64,000 bases of DNA. Origin: Erythrophleum ivorense (lineage: Eukaryota > Streptophyta > Magnoliopsida > Fabales > Fabaceae). The stretch covers positions 1 through 64,000 of the forward strand of contig JAIUCV010000229.1 in NCBI GenBank assembly GCA_026724425.1, in the 5' to 3' direction. Positions 11,723 to 23,800 of the stretch are shown here, in pieces (within the stretch, counting starts at the first letter, position 1; each line of letters begins with the position of its first letter). Position numbers and translations under genes: made by a program. The notes below the pieces were generated by a model, which did no database searches, had not been told where the DNA came from, and was given only the letters and a program-made list of their open reading frames with translations.

Positions 11723-13084
11723 TAAAGCACTGAAATTATATTATAGGTTTTGGGAGCGAATCGACACAGAAATGTTCATTCATTCATTCATTTTGAGACC
11801 ATATGGACGCCAGGGCAAATTAATCCTTGTTTGTCACTCAAACGTGGCCTTCACTGTTAAGTACAGTTCACAGCTCAGGGGAACCAAAATTATTTTTAAA
11901 TCATAATTAAGTTAAATCTTAAATTTTAAATTAAAATTGTTTACTTCTCAAAATATGATTAAAAATAGTATTAAATATCTTAATACTACAAGAATATAAT
12001 AAATATTTTTGTAATATATATAGAGGCTGGGACAAAACCAGAAAAAATTGGTAAGGGATGAGAATTTATACTTGATAAAAGTATTAATAATTACTAAAAT
12101 TATAGTTTTAATATCTAATAAATTAATATAGTTATAAAATTTACTAGAATTAAAAAACAATGACACATACTAATAAATAATTAGAGAACTATAATAATAT
12201 TAAAATAAATATAACACCTTAATACAAATAAAATATATACTGTAAGTGATATAATATATATTAGCTATCAGAATCATACTTTTTATTTTTTATTATATAT
12301 AATTCATTTATAATGTCTTTTATAGTGAAATCCTTTGTAAACTCATTCTCAATACAAACAGCTAAATTATTTATAAAAAAGTTGTCTATTTTAGTATGAA
12401 ATCCTATTTTTAGGAGAGTAGAGAGTATGATTAAAAAAATTTAAAAAAAATTTGTGCAAGATTAAGAATTAGAAAGTGAAAAATATATTATTAGTCATTT
12501 TTGTAGAATAAAAATAAAAAGTTTCTTAAAGAAATCTTAATGTATTTTATAATATTTGATTTGTTTTATAAAATTTACCTTCATAATCAAAATAAGAAGC
12601 AGCTATGTCTTTAACATAATACATATAAAAATTTTTTTAGGAGGCCCCTGCCCTAAAAACCATAACCTTAGTCCTCCGTAACCAAACAATTTCCGTTTGA
12701 GATTATCTCAAAGAGAAGTACAATATTAATAATTTTATAGTGAATAATATTCTGAAGTTATTAAATTCAAAATGAGCTACTATAATTAACAAGTTCATAA
12801 ACAATTCTTGAAAACTTTCAATATCAAATTCCATTACTACCTTTAATTATTACAGAATTAAATACATACTTATCTACATGCATGAAGGTAATTGTTGTGA
12901 CGGTTGAAAGTGTGGAAACATCACCAACACTAATGCTAGCCATGTACTAATATGATAATCAATATATAGCAAGGCTCTAGAATATTCCTCGCGTGAGATT
13001 ATTAAGACTTGTTTCCAACATTTCATTAAACATTTGATTTTCAGCATCATAAATGGACAAAAGACGTGGTCAATAATAATCATA
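10021..13084. other. gene-free AT-rich DNA
   Basis: No supported gene. (TA)n tracts occur around 11540-11595 and 11690-11716. Short open frames at 10130-10402, 11160-11357 and 11655-11906 have no domain-like content. Patches around 11015-11100 and 12640-12690 are less AT-rich and may be transposon remnants that I cannot assign. Confidence 0.55.
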
Positions 13085-13563
13085 AGTAAATTAATAATTT
13101 AATCTCTAAAAAATTGCTTTTATCTCAATTTAATCTTTTAATTTAGTCTCTAAAAGATCACCTCCATTCAATTTGATCCTCCAAAAATAAAACCTCTCAA
13201 TTAATTTGATAATTTAAACATTTTTCTCACAATCAAATTGTCCCCTCTATTAGGCAAAAAAATGAGACCCTATGTGACAATTAATTAATCATATGAACTT
13301 GCTTAGGTGTTTTTAATCTCTTAATAGCCAAAATTTAATACATTAATGAGTTACAAATGCTTTCTGGAGGAGATTATTTTGATTGACAATAAAATGTTTA
13401 GGGGACTAAAATTTAGAGACTTTATTTGGAAGGTTTCATTTTCTGGCCAAGACAACATGTACGAAAAAATAGACCAGCAACATAGCACAACAAAGTTATA
13501 TTTCTGAAAGATTAAATTGAAAGGAAAATAATATTTTTTGGGATTAAATCATTAATTTACTGA
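13085..13563. mobile_element. small element with terminal inverted repeats
   Basis: The left end (13086 onward, 'agtaaattaataatttaatc') matches the reverse complement of the right end (to about 13563, 'gattaaatcattaatttact'), and similarity continues inward over about 50 bp ('caatttaatctttc/t'). It is about 480 bp with no coding potential. The flanks share 'aatcat' but no clean duplication. It is probably a Mutator-type or similar MITE; the class is inferred. Confidence 0.5.
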
Positions 13564-13805
13564 AAAATCATTGTTTATAAAAAAAATTATATAATCATCT
13601 AACAAAATGACTATTGAATTGATTTTTTAAATTAATTCACAATTAATCAAACTTCTTTTTCTGCCAAATTAATAAGCCAATTTGCATTCAAGCAGTGAGA
13701 CTAACGTTTATTTAGCAAAGTTAGCAAAGGAAAGTCCTATTTTCGATTTTGTAGTGAACCTAATACGCTTTTAGGCCTGCGGTCTGGTGATGCTCAAACT
13801 ACTTC

Positions 13806-14111
13806 TGTTGTGAATTAGCGGTATTAAAAAAGTAAAGAGAAAATAAAGAATGACACAAAATTAATATGGTTCGACCAATGTGACCTACGTCCACGGGCAG
13901 AGAGAAAAAACTTTATATTATTGAAACTGAATGATACAAGGTACAAGGTATAGATGTAGAAGCTCTCTTTATATACTTAAACAATCTCACTCCCAATTCA
14001 ATTTTACTCGATGTGGGACTTGTTTCCTCTTTTATATATTAAGAATTCCCTTCCCACCTGAGTTCTATCCGATATGGGACTTGGGTTTTGAGATTTGAAG
14101 GCATCATCACA
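13806..14111 (-). repeat. 3' LTR of copia 2
   Basis: Starts TGTTGTGAATTAG and ends ATCACA on the plus strand. It pairs with 18161-18468. The polypurine tract (AAGGTGGAGAAT on the minus strand, 14112-14123) lies next to it. Confidence 0.92.
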
Positions 14112-14183
14112 ATTCTCCACCTTGACTTAAAATCTCCAGACGTCTGATTCGATCATCTCCCTGCCATTATGCCCCGTAGGGCC

Positions 14184-17100
14184 TCATGCTGTTGGTACTC
14201 GCACCAGGTCCAAGTTATGCTTGAACTTGTCAATAGATAATGGCCTTGTCAACATGTCTACTGAATTCTCTGCTGTTGGTATCTTCTCTATGGTCACCAC
14301 CTTATTTTCCAAGACATCCCTGATGAAATTCAATACGACATCTATGTGCTTGGACCTTTCATGGTAGACTGGATTCTTTGCTAAGTTCAACGTACTTTGA
14401 CTGTCATAATACACCTTAGGCATCTGAACCTTCAATCCCAAGCTTCCAATTAAGCCATGTAATCATATTGCTTCCTTTACTCCCTCGGTCAAGGACATGT
14501 ACTCCGCCTCAGTGGTCGACAAAGCAACTGTAGATTGCAAAATTGCTTTCCAACTAGCAGCACATCCATATAAGATAAAAATATAGCATGTCAATGATCT
14601 CCACCTCATAAGGTCTCCACCATAATCTAAATCTGTATAACCTACTAATCTACTAGCAAATCCATCAGTACTATAAATTAGACAAACATCAATTGTACCT
14701 CTCAAGTACCGTATAATCCACTTTACTGCTTCCCAATGAGTCTTTCTTGGATTTTCCATGAACTTGCTCACAACAGTAATTACATGGGCTAAGTCTGGTC
14801 TTGTGCATACTATCGCATACATCAGACTCCCAACTGCACTAGCATAAAGGACTTCACTCATGTAGTCTTTCTCCTCATCTGTGCTCGGTAGTGTACTAGC
14901 ATCCAATTTGAAATGTGCTGCCAATGGGGTACTCACAAGCTTAGCTTGATCCATCTGAAAAGATCGTAACACTTTTTCAATATACTTCTATTGTGACACA
15001 TACAATCGGTGTGCTTTTTTATCCCTCCAAATTTTCATACTTAAGATTTTTTTAGCTGCACCAAGATCTTTTATCTCAAATTCACTGTTCAGTAACTTTT
15101 TTAACTTGTTGATTTCAGCCTTATTCTTTGTCGCTATCAATATATCATCCATGTACAGCAATAAATAGATCCAAGAATCATTTGACAACTTCCTAAAATA
15201 CACACAGCTATCAAATGAGTTACGAGTAAATTTTTTAGAAACCATAAAAGTATCAAACCTCTTGTACTACTGCCTGAGTGACTACTTTAAGTCATACAAG
15301 GATTTCTTCAGTAGGCAAATATACTCTCCTTTTTCAGGATCTTGAAACCCCTCAGGCTGAGTCATGTAGATGTCTTCTTCTAAATTCCCATATAAGAACG
15401 TCGTCTTCACATCAAGTTACTCTAACTCCAAATTAAGCACACTTACCATGGTTAGAAGAACCCGAATGATTTTATACTTCACAACTGGAGAGAATACTTC
15501 ATGGTAGCCTATGCTCTCCTCTTGTGAGAACCCCTTCGCTACAAGTCTCGCCTTGAACCTTACCGGCTTAACTTCAGGAATCCCTTCCTTCTTCTTGTAT
15601 GCCCACTTGCATCCTACAGGCTTTACACCCTTTGGTAGAGATACCAACTCCCAAATCTCATTCTTTGATAGGGATTGCATTTTCTCATTTATAGCTAGTA
15701 ACCAGTCAGTTGCCTCCTTACTTTGGACCGCCTCCTTGTAGGATTGCAACTCTTCAGTATCAATGCTTTCTGTCATCGCCAGTGCATATGCAATAAGGTT
15801 AGTATCAACAAAATTTACATAGTTTGCATACCTGACAAGTTTTCTATTTTCTCTTCTTCTTCTTCTTCTTGTTGCTATACTCTGCTGCTCTTCCTGCAAA
15901 TTTTCAAGTTGGTCTACAGAGCTCTTATTTGTCCTTGAGGTCCCCACTTCAAACTCCATTTTCTGATTAACACCCAGATCTTTTCCTGTAAGATCATCAA
16001 GTTCTTCCTTCTGGTTGAACATAGCAGATTTATCAAATGTCACATCTCTGCTAATAATGAATCTCGAGGTCTTATCCTGTTCTATACACCACAGTTTATA
16101 CTCCTTCACGCCAGTTGCATACCCTAAAAAAATGCACTTCATTGCCCTCGCCTCCAATTTACCATCATTCACATAAATATATGCCAGGCACCCAAATATC
16201 TTTAAACCAAAATAATTTGAAGGTGTACCGTATCACACCTATTGTAGAGTCTTTAAATCAATTGTAGTTGATGAAGATCTATTCAATAGATAGGTTGTAG
16301 TGTAAACTGTTTCGGCCCAAAATTACTTAGGAAGATTAACACTCAGCCGTATACATCTTGCGCATTGCAAAAATGTTTGGTTCATCCACTCTGCTACACC
16401 ATTTTGTTGTGGTGTGTGTCATATAATGTGGTATCTCAATATACCTTCTTTCTTACAAAAGTCATTAAATAGTGTATTGCAGAACTCCAACCCATTATCA
16501 GTTTTGAGTGTCTTGACTTGTTTCCTAATACACTTCTCAATCATAGTCTTTCACTCTTTGAACTTCTCAAACACCTCATCCTTTTTTTTTTCAAAAATAC
16601 ACCTACACTTTTTTGGAGTAGTTATTAATAAATGTCACAAAATATTTGCATCTTCCATGAAACTCAATTGGAGAAGGACCTCACAAGTCTGAATGTATAT
16701 ATTCAAGGATATAAGTGGAGGTATGTTTTCCCAAACTGAACTTGACTCTGCGTTGCTTACCCTTGACAGAAGTTTCACAGAACTTCAACTTTCCAATTTC
16801 CACGCCCTCCAACAACTTCTGCTTTTGCAATACTGCTAGTCATTTCTTACTCATGTGTCCCAATCGTAGATGCCATAACTCTGTTTGATCATTATTCTTT
16901 TTCAAAAAACTAAAAACTGTCATAGTGCCCATTACCGAGTTTTCAATGACTATATAGACCCCATGCTGAAGTCTACCCTTCATCACTACCAGAGCACCTC
17001 TAGAAACCTTTACTTGTCTACCATCACTAGAAAAATTATATACTTACTTGTCCAAGGCACTTAAAGAAATCAAATTTTTTCGTAGCCCAGGAATATATTA

Positions 17101-17352
17101 TGTATCAAATGTTCTAACTATACCATCAAATATTTTTACCTGTATTGACCCACTGCCTTTAACACTGAGCTCCTGATCATCTCCCAACTTCACATTGTTT
17201 TTCCACTCCTTAAAAGAAGTAAACAACTCCTTTGTAAAAGTTATGTTATGAGAAGCTCCAGTATCCATGACCCAGATATTTGCAAAATTTAAGGTACTAA
17301 CCATCAGAACATCTCCATCATTACCCTTATCTGAACTATCCTGAACCATTGA
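14184..17352 (-). pseudogene. copia 2 pol (protease, integrase, RT, RNase H), broken
   Basis: The protease motif MDTGASHN is at about 17250-17275. The integrase part (about 16200-17040) is interrupted many times. The stretch 15417-16172 carries the end of integrase and the RT start (GCKWAYKKKEG, RLVAKGFSQEE). The stretch 14988-15245 has the RT active site YMDDILIATK. 14463-14972 has LVGYTDLDYGGD and STTEAEYMSL of RNase H, and 14184-14441 ends it with HERSKHIDV. Stops separate each piece. In STTEAEY the acidic residue is kept. No functional product is possible. Confidence 0.87.
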
Positions 17353-17379
17353 GGCATTTGCCTTACTATTTGATTCCTT

Positions 17380-18123
17380 TTGATTGTTTTCCTTTTTTCA
17401 CTGTGGATAATCCTTCTTGAAATGCCCAATTTTCTTATACTTAAAGCACGTAGTTGTCCCTTAGACCTTGACTTTGAACGAAACTTACTTCGATTACCTT
17501 CATCCTTCTCCTTGCTCCTGCCTCTATTCACTACCAAACCCATATCTGATGCTTCTTCACTAGACTCAGACACCCTCCTCTTCAGTTTCTTTGATTGTAA
17601 AACATCCTTTACATTACTAACCGAGATAGTATATTTCCCATAAAGTATCGTGTCAACAAAGTTTTCATATAAATTAGGCAATGAGCATAAAAGAATTATT
17701 GCCTGGTCCTCTTCCTCAATTTTAACCATGACCCCTTAAAGATCTAAAATAATTTGATTAAAATTTTTAATATGATCTCTTATCGGTGTACTTTCTGATA
17801 TCCTGAGGGTATATAACCGATTCGTTAGGGATTTCTTCTGGTACTTGCTTTCTAATGTCTTTCATAACGAAGCCGCAGAAGTCTCATCTACAACTTCTCT
17901 CAAGACCTCATCCATCAAATTCAATAGGATGGCACTATAAGCTTTCACCAAAATCTTCGCCCTTTCCTCCGCCTTCAAACTCTCGGGCAACCTTCCCTCT
18001 CCATCTATCGTTGTCGCACACCCTTGCTGAATCAGAATTGCTCTCATCTTCACCTTTCACAATGTGAAATCATTCGACCCATTGAGTTTCTCAATATTGA
18101 ATTTGTGAGATGCTATCTTCTTT
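17380..18123 (-). pseudogene. copia 2 gag, broken
   Basis: The frame shows the gag start (FNIEKLNGSNDF), then a TGA where the family has Trp (TL*KVKMRAIL). A UBN2-like part follows (about 17600-18050), with a basic Ser/Arg/Lys region. The zinc knuckle reads CFKYKKIGHFKKDY: the first Cys and the His are kept, but the second and third Cys are Tyr (Cys TGT/C to Tyr TAT/C), so it could not bind zinc. Frameshifts separate the pieces near 17740-17860. Confidence 0.8.
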
Positions 18124-18147
18124 CAGCAAAAAAACTTAAGCCAAAAA

Positions 18148-18159
18148 CTTTGATACCAA
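18148..18159 (-). other. primer-binding site (tRNA-Met type), copia 2
   Basis: The minus strand reads TTGGTATCAAAG next to the 5' LTR. This is the initiator tRNA-Met pattern with one difference from copia 1. Confidence 0.8.
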
Positions 18160-18160
18160 T

Positions 18161-18468
18161 TGTTGTGAATTAGCGGTATTAAGAAAGTAGAGAGAAAAGA
18201 AAGAATGACACAGAAAATTAATGTGGTTTAGCCAATGTGACCTACGTCCATGGGCAGGGAGAAAAAACTTTATACTATTGAGATTGAATGATACAAGGTA
18301 CAAGGTATAGATGTAGAAACTCTCTTTATATACATAAATAATCTCATTCCCAACTCAATTTTACTCGATGTGGGACTTATCCTCTCTTTTATATATGAAG
18401 AATTCCCTTCTCATTTGAATTCTATCCGATGTGGGACTTGAGTTTTGAGATTTGAAGGCATTATCACA
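18161..18468 (-). repeat. 5' LTR of copia 2
   Basis: A 308-bp partner of the 3' LTR, roughly 90% identical by eye. It sits next to the primer-binding site, which fixes the element's direction. Confidence 0.92.
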
Positions 18469-19840
18469 GCTTCATTAGCTAAAACTTGCTTTTACCAAAT
18501 TAACCGTTAAAACCTTAATTGAACCGTCAATAAAAGGCAACGATAACCTTTATCAGCAATAACATACTTTATACTCTGGGTCTAAAATAAAAAAAATAAA
18601 TTTATAATTATAACCTTTCTTACATATTACATTTGATCTTCACCTTCATTAAATAAATTTGTAAATTTTTCTGGATCAAAATGGATATCTTGAAGCGTAT
18701 TTTTCTGAGTTACAGTGGATATCTTTGAAACCATTTCCAAGGCAGGCTGTAGGCCGGCCCATTAAGAAGTGCATTATAAATGGGCTGGTCCAAGATTCTA
18801 GTAAGTCTAATTCTTTTGTGACAATTTTCCCTTATCATTAACTGATTTTGGTGGGATTTTTCAAATCCTCATGCAGCAAAATATATGACAGATTTGAATC
18901 AGGTAAGTTAATAATATGATTGCTGAATTCTCAGTAATGTTTCAAAATTTACATATGTTTCAAAATTTACATATTTTATGTCTTTTCTAAAGAAAAATAA
19001 GAGAGGCACAAAATTTTAAAAAGGAGAAGTAGGGAGGGGGGGGGGGGGGAAGAAAGAAAAGAAAAGAGAAGGATAAAGTTATAGGGATCGGATCCTTGAA
19101 GTTAAGGCCATGTGAATTATAACTTCATACATTTTTAATTTGGTCAAACTACCTCAGTCAGCCGTATGCGGTAAAATCAAGTTATTTCTTTTGACAAAAA
19201 CCTTGATACGGAGAGAATATAAGTAATTCTTGAAATGAAATCGTCTGTTACCCATTCTATAACAATCCAATAGGCTCTAAAAGTCTAAACAAGGGGAAAA
19301 AATTGATTTTATTTGATTTGATGATATTATTTTTATTATATAAATTTTAAAATATAATAAAATATTTTTAAAATATTAAACTGAAGCAAAAACATTAAAT
19401 TTTAATTAAAATTAACTGTAAAAAATTGTTTTCTTACTTTAATAGTCTTCACTAATTGACGTTGAGTTAAGATAAAAATCGCAGATGAATTAGGTGATCT
19501 TTTATAGTTAATTTTATTAAAGTTAATATTTTTACTTTAATATTATATTATATTTTAAAATTTATATACTAATATTAATTAAACCTTTATTTAAGACAGT
19601 ATAATATAATTACTTCTGAGGAAAAACTCATAGAAAGGTAGAGTTTTTTTTTTGTGAAATTAAGTTTTTTACAATTATGTATGATTATAATATTAAAGAG
19701 AGTATATATAAAATTCACTTATTTGACGTTGGATTAAAAAAAAAATTCCTTCGGCACCAAAAAAAAAAACAAAGGGGTATTACCGAAAATTAAAAAAAAA
19801 AATGAACGGACACGATCTGCTTAGGCTGCTTGCCCCAATG
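18469..19840. other. intergenic DNA upstream of RPP2
   Basis: No gene. It contains a G14 tract at 19036-19049 followed by a purine-rich stretch, and AT-rich DNA. The part after about 19740 leads into the RPP2 promoter. Confidence 0.6.
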
Positions 19841-19870
19841 TCACATTCCAAGAATTCGGCCCCGAGCTCT

Positions 19871-19925
19871 GAAAAAACCCTAACTATATATTTGTCCCGG
19901 GCACGACTCCGTCTTTGCATAAACT
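19871..19925 (+). promoter_or_regulatory. RPP2 core promoter with telo-box and TATA
   Basis: AAACCCTAA (19875-19883) is a telo-box, a known promoter element of plant ribosomal protein genes. It runs straight into a TATATA box (19885-19890). A transcription start about 30 bp further on would leave a 5' UTR of roughly 130 nt before the ATG at 20048. The start site itself is inferred. Confidence 0.6.
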
Positions 19926-20047
19926 CTAGGAGCGATATCGCGACCCCCTAAATTTTCTAGCAAGTATTTACTCTTTCACTGCCTGTTACACTTCCATATC
20001 TTATTTGTTTTGCTAATTTGTTGTTGTAATCTAATGTCAAGGCAGAG

Positions 20048-21315
20048 ATGAAGGTGATCGCTGCGTATTTGCTGGCCGTGTTGGGAGGGAACACATTCCC
20101 TTCAGCCGATGATCTGAAGGATATTCTCGGCTCAGGTGCGCCATCCGTCGTATTTCTTCTTGTATTTTTTTTATGCATAAAATTGGTGCTTTTTTCCCCA
20201 TATAGATTCATCAGAGATTTTGCTTTCTCAATGTTTGTATAAAATCTAGTTCTTGGAGGATGTAATCTGAATTGGGTTTGTAATAATCAATCGTGTTATT
20301 AATCCTTTTTGACTAAATCCCAGACTGGAGCAAAGTATCTGTTTTTCAAAGAGGGTGAAGGGGGGGGGGGGGGGGGGAGGAACTCCTATTTTTACTTTAG
20401 GGTGTGATTGGTAGATGTGATAACGAGAGGAATGAAATTAGAGGAGTGAAGATGTGGGATGCATTTAAACTTTACATGGTGTTTACATACCTTATCAACT
20501 TTCACTTCTCTGTTCCAATTTCTCCAATTGCCTGAAAATTACCAATAATTTTCACATTTCAGTGACTGAATTGGGGATTAGTGAATACTTAACTCAGAAA
20601 CCCTGCATGGTCGCAGTGTTAATGTTTTCTCCCTCCAACTTCGTCGTTGTTGTCACCTATCTGCTGTTGCACGACTTCATTGGGGTAGCTGAATAATTAT
20701 CTCAGAAATCTTCCATGGACGCAGAATTAATGTTTACCCCTATATCTCATCATTATCGTCATTAGCAGGAGAAATTTAGTATTTGTAATATGAGGCCGGA
20801 GTTAAGGTGATTTTTATGTTGCATAGTATGCAAACTTTACTGTGCACCTGCAACCAGTAGAACATTGAAATTAAAATCGTCGCATGATTTTCCTACTGGG
20901 ACTTTTTCACATTTTTGTTGATAGGGTCCTCATGTTACTTTAATGATTTGCAGTTGGGGCTGAGGCTGATGATGAGAAAATTGAGTTTCTATTAAATGAA
21001 ATTAAGGGCAAAGATATTACTGAAGTAATTGCTGCTGGAAGAGAAAAGTTGGCTTCGGTACCATCTGGCGGAGGTGCAGTCGCTGCCGTTGCTGCACCCG
21101 CAGGTGGTGCTGCAGCTGGTGGTGGTGCTGCACCTGCTGCAGAGGCAAAAGAGGAAAAGAAGGTGGAAGAGAAAGAGGAGTCCGATGAGGTGAGATTTGA
21201 AATTTCAGTTGGTATAGAGAATCAATGACCATTTGTTAATTGTTTATACATCCTTGCATTCCTGACTTTTGTGTTTTTCTTTCTTCAGGACATGGGTTTC
21301 AGCTTATTCGACTAA
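20048..21315 (+). CDS. RPP2: 60S acidic ribosomal protein P2
   Basis: Exons 20048-20135, 20954-21189 and 21289-21315 join with GT/AG borders into 116 codons plus stop. P2 forms dimers with P1 that attach through P0 to the large ribosomal subunit, making the stalk that recruits elongation factors. The N-terminal dimerisation part starts MKVIAAYLLAVLGGN, residues 1-65 being helical in the family. An Ala/Gly-rich hinge follows (about 70-93), then a charged Lys/Glu segment, and the invariant end DMGFSLFD encoded by its own 9-codon exon with the stop. The length is usual for plant P2, and the MKV start separates it from P1. A G18 tract (20360-20377) lies in intron 1. It is convergent with CYP71. 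Confidence 0.97.
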
Positions 21316-23800
21316 AAGGTCTAAATTGCTTTGTTTATCAGTGGTGTTTGCAGTTCCAGTTAGGGTTTTTGTCGAACTACACTAGTTTTGGTTACTGAAG
21401 TTGCACATTATTTTAGGTTTGCTTGGTTTTGCCTTCTCAATTGAGACAATGTAATAGCAATCTGATATAAATAGTAATATTTTGAATTAAATTTTTTTTG
21501 CTTGAATTTTTGGTTGGTGAAATTTTATAATTTCCGCTGTCACTGTGATAAATACTCGTATGAATTGTCAGTGTTGAATTTTTTTCCCTGCTGTAAAAAT
21601 ATTAACGACTGATTGGCAGGGCAGGAGCAGGAAAATTCCTCAGTTCCTTCATGGGTCAGTAATCAGAAGAAATGGTTTGATACTTAATATTATCGTAGAG
21701 GTTTTTTATTTCACTGAAATACAAGGGGAAATGGCGTTTTTATATGCTCCCAAATCAATTTTTTCTAGTAGGGCTGTAAATAAATCGTGTAGATTGTGAA
21801 TAATTTGAATTTGAGTTGTCGAAAGCTTGAATTGGATGCTGCTTGTTTATTAAATGAACAAGTTTAATTAACCTAAGAAATTTGTCCAATTAAACTGGAC
21901 GAGCTGAGCTTGAATTTGATGTTTTGCTTGTTGGCTTGATAAATATCATTATATATAAAAAATATTGTATGCATATGACTTTTGTAAAGATTATAGATAA
22001 TTAAAAAAATTTATCGTTGAAATATTGTAGTATAAATTTTTATGGATATTTTTCATACACAAACATATTTAATGAGAGTTTATAATTTTTTAAAATTAAT
22101 ATTTATATGTATATAAGTATATATTATATTTATAATACTGTTTGTTGAAAGAAATTATAATTTATTTGATTAGAGTTTAAACTCGTATGGGGCCTCAAGC
22201 TTGTACTAACATTCACTCTATTTGAAATGAATAAATTTAATGTTAGTTAAAATTCAACCTGGCTTGTTTACAACCTGAATATTGAGGATAAATTTTGAGG
22301 CGAAAGTGTGTTTTTGGTTCCAAAAGTTTGCGGTGAGTTATAATTTTATTTTAAATATTAAATTTGCATTCATTTTATTCTACATGTTTTTAAAATTTTT
22401 AATATCTTTCTAAATATTAGCGACATCCAATGTCCATGGCAAGTAGGGCTAGGAATGGTGACGAGAAAAGGATGATGGCTTTTGCAAGAGTAGTATTACA
22501 CGATGAATAACTTCTGTGAGGAGCTAAGGAAGCCCAAGGTCCACAGTAAATATGGGGATTGAGACTTGGATTTGAAGATGGTGCACCGGGACGCCTCAGA
22601 TCAGTGTTACCCCAATTTGAGGTGTTGTACATTTGCCTCCACGCCAGTGAGAAGAGTTTCATGATATGCTAATCCCAAACTTTGAATTTTTGAAAACATT
22701 GAGAATTTGGAAGCATATAAGATGACATTGAAAATTTTGTAAATATATTGGACAAAATTGACACCATTAATATTTGAGACAATTAGAATGATCTCAAACT
22801 TGAGATTAAAATAAAAAATACTTGTCTTCTCTTGATTATTCAAGGGTATTTACCCAGAATGCCATTGCTAATTATTTGGCTTGTGATTATTGTGGCTGGT
22901 GTGCTCCTGAAACGTTTGACAAATTCTGCTCCAATTCTCACTTCCTTCCTCTTCGTGGGAACATCTTGTCTTGTTGAGGTCATCGATTCAACTGCATGTG
23001 ATCCTTAATGAAACAGTATATAATTTGTAGTTTTTTTTTAAAACACTAATGCTAGTTTGTCATACGCAAGACGTTCGATGGTACAAATAAGGTTCCACCA
23101 CTGAGATGGATGTAAGTTGTCCGGCCTCCCGCAAATAGGAGATAATATTGTACGAAAAAGATAAGTCCAGCTCTTTCGTTAAATCTTTTCAAAATTTATA
23201 TAATTTTATTACTATACTAAAAAGTCATATTGAACCGCAAAATCCTTGCAAATATTACACAGTTTATGCGATTAGATCGATATTTGAAGGCGCACCTGCA
23301 CCTTGATTAGCTTTAAGTATAAATATTATTTGAGCTTTCGGTATGGAGTTGGAAAAGGAACTGAGAGGAAGTAATCCCATAATAACCAATCAAAACAAAT
23401 ACATAGATCGCCCTCAATTTAAAAACACAAAAAAAAAAAAAAAACAAATTACCCAAAAATAATTTAACTGGGCAGAAATACAAATTGCGTTACCATAACC
23501 ATTCCTTACAACTTCCATCAGCCTCATTGTCAATTAATTTACCTGAAAGAGAACGATGAAATATTTTAAAATTTGCTAGTGATCATATATTATAACCTTT
23601 TTACTGAATAAATCGAATCAATATTAATTTCTTCACCTCTGTATATCATCCTTGCAATTGTACTAAAGCTAATTAAAGATTAAAAAATGGAACAGATATG
23701 ACCTGTGTCAAGGAAGGAAAATATTTACCAGTTAAAACTTGTGCAGCCACCCGTCATCAATAAGGACGACCGATGCATTAATCAAACAAGCCAAGGACCT
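21316..23800. other. intergenic DNA between RPP2 and CYP71 3' ends
   Basis: Holds the 3' UTRs of two convergent genes. Between about 21750 and 23000 the DNA is AT-rich with no recognised gene. The open frame at 22417-22662 (minus) shows no domain. Confidence 0.55.

Larger units (their letters stand above)
13806..18468 (-). mobile_element. Ty1/copia LTR retrotransposon, full length, decayed
   Basis: A 4663-bp element bounded by LTRs of 306 and 308 bp. The flanking 5-mers are 'acttc' (13801-13805) and 'gcttc' (18469-18473), a target duplication with one change. In minus-strand order: 5' LTR, tRNA-Met primer site, gag, protease, integrase, RT, RNase H, purine tract, 3' LTR. The LTRs differ at about 30 positions by eye, mostly transitions, so the insertion is old. 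All coding parts are broken. It lies between genes and interrupts none that I can see. Confidence 0.93.

Noticed and set aside
20400..20570. Possible further MITE in RPP2 intron 1 ('gggtgtgattggtag' after 'tta')
   Set aside because: The left end resembles the other Harbinger-like elements, but I could not find a matching right end.
22417..22662. 81-codon minus-strand frame between RPP2 and CYP71
   Set aside because: No domain, no neighbours in frame, and not similar to any family I recognise.
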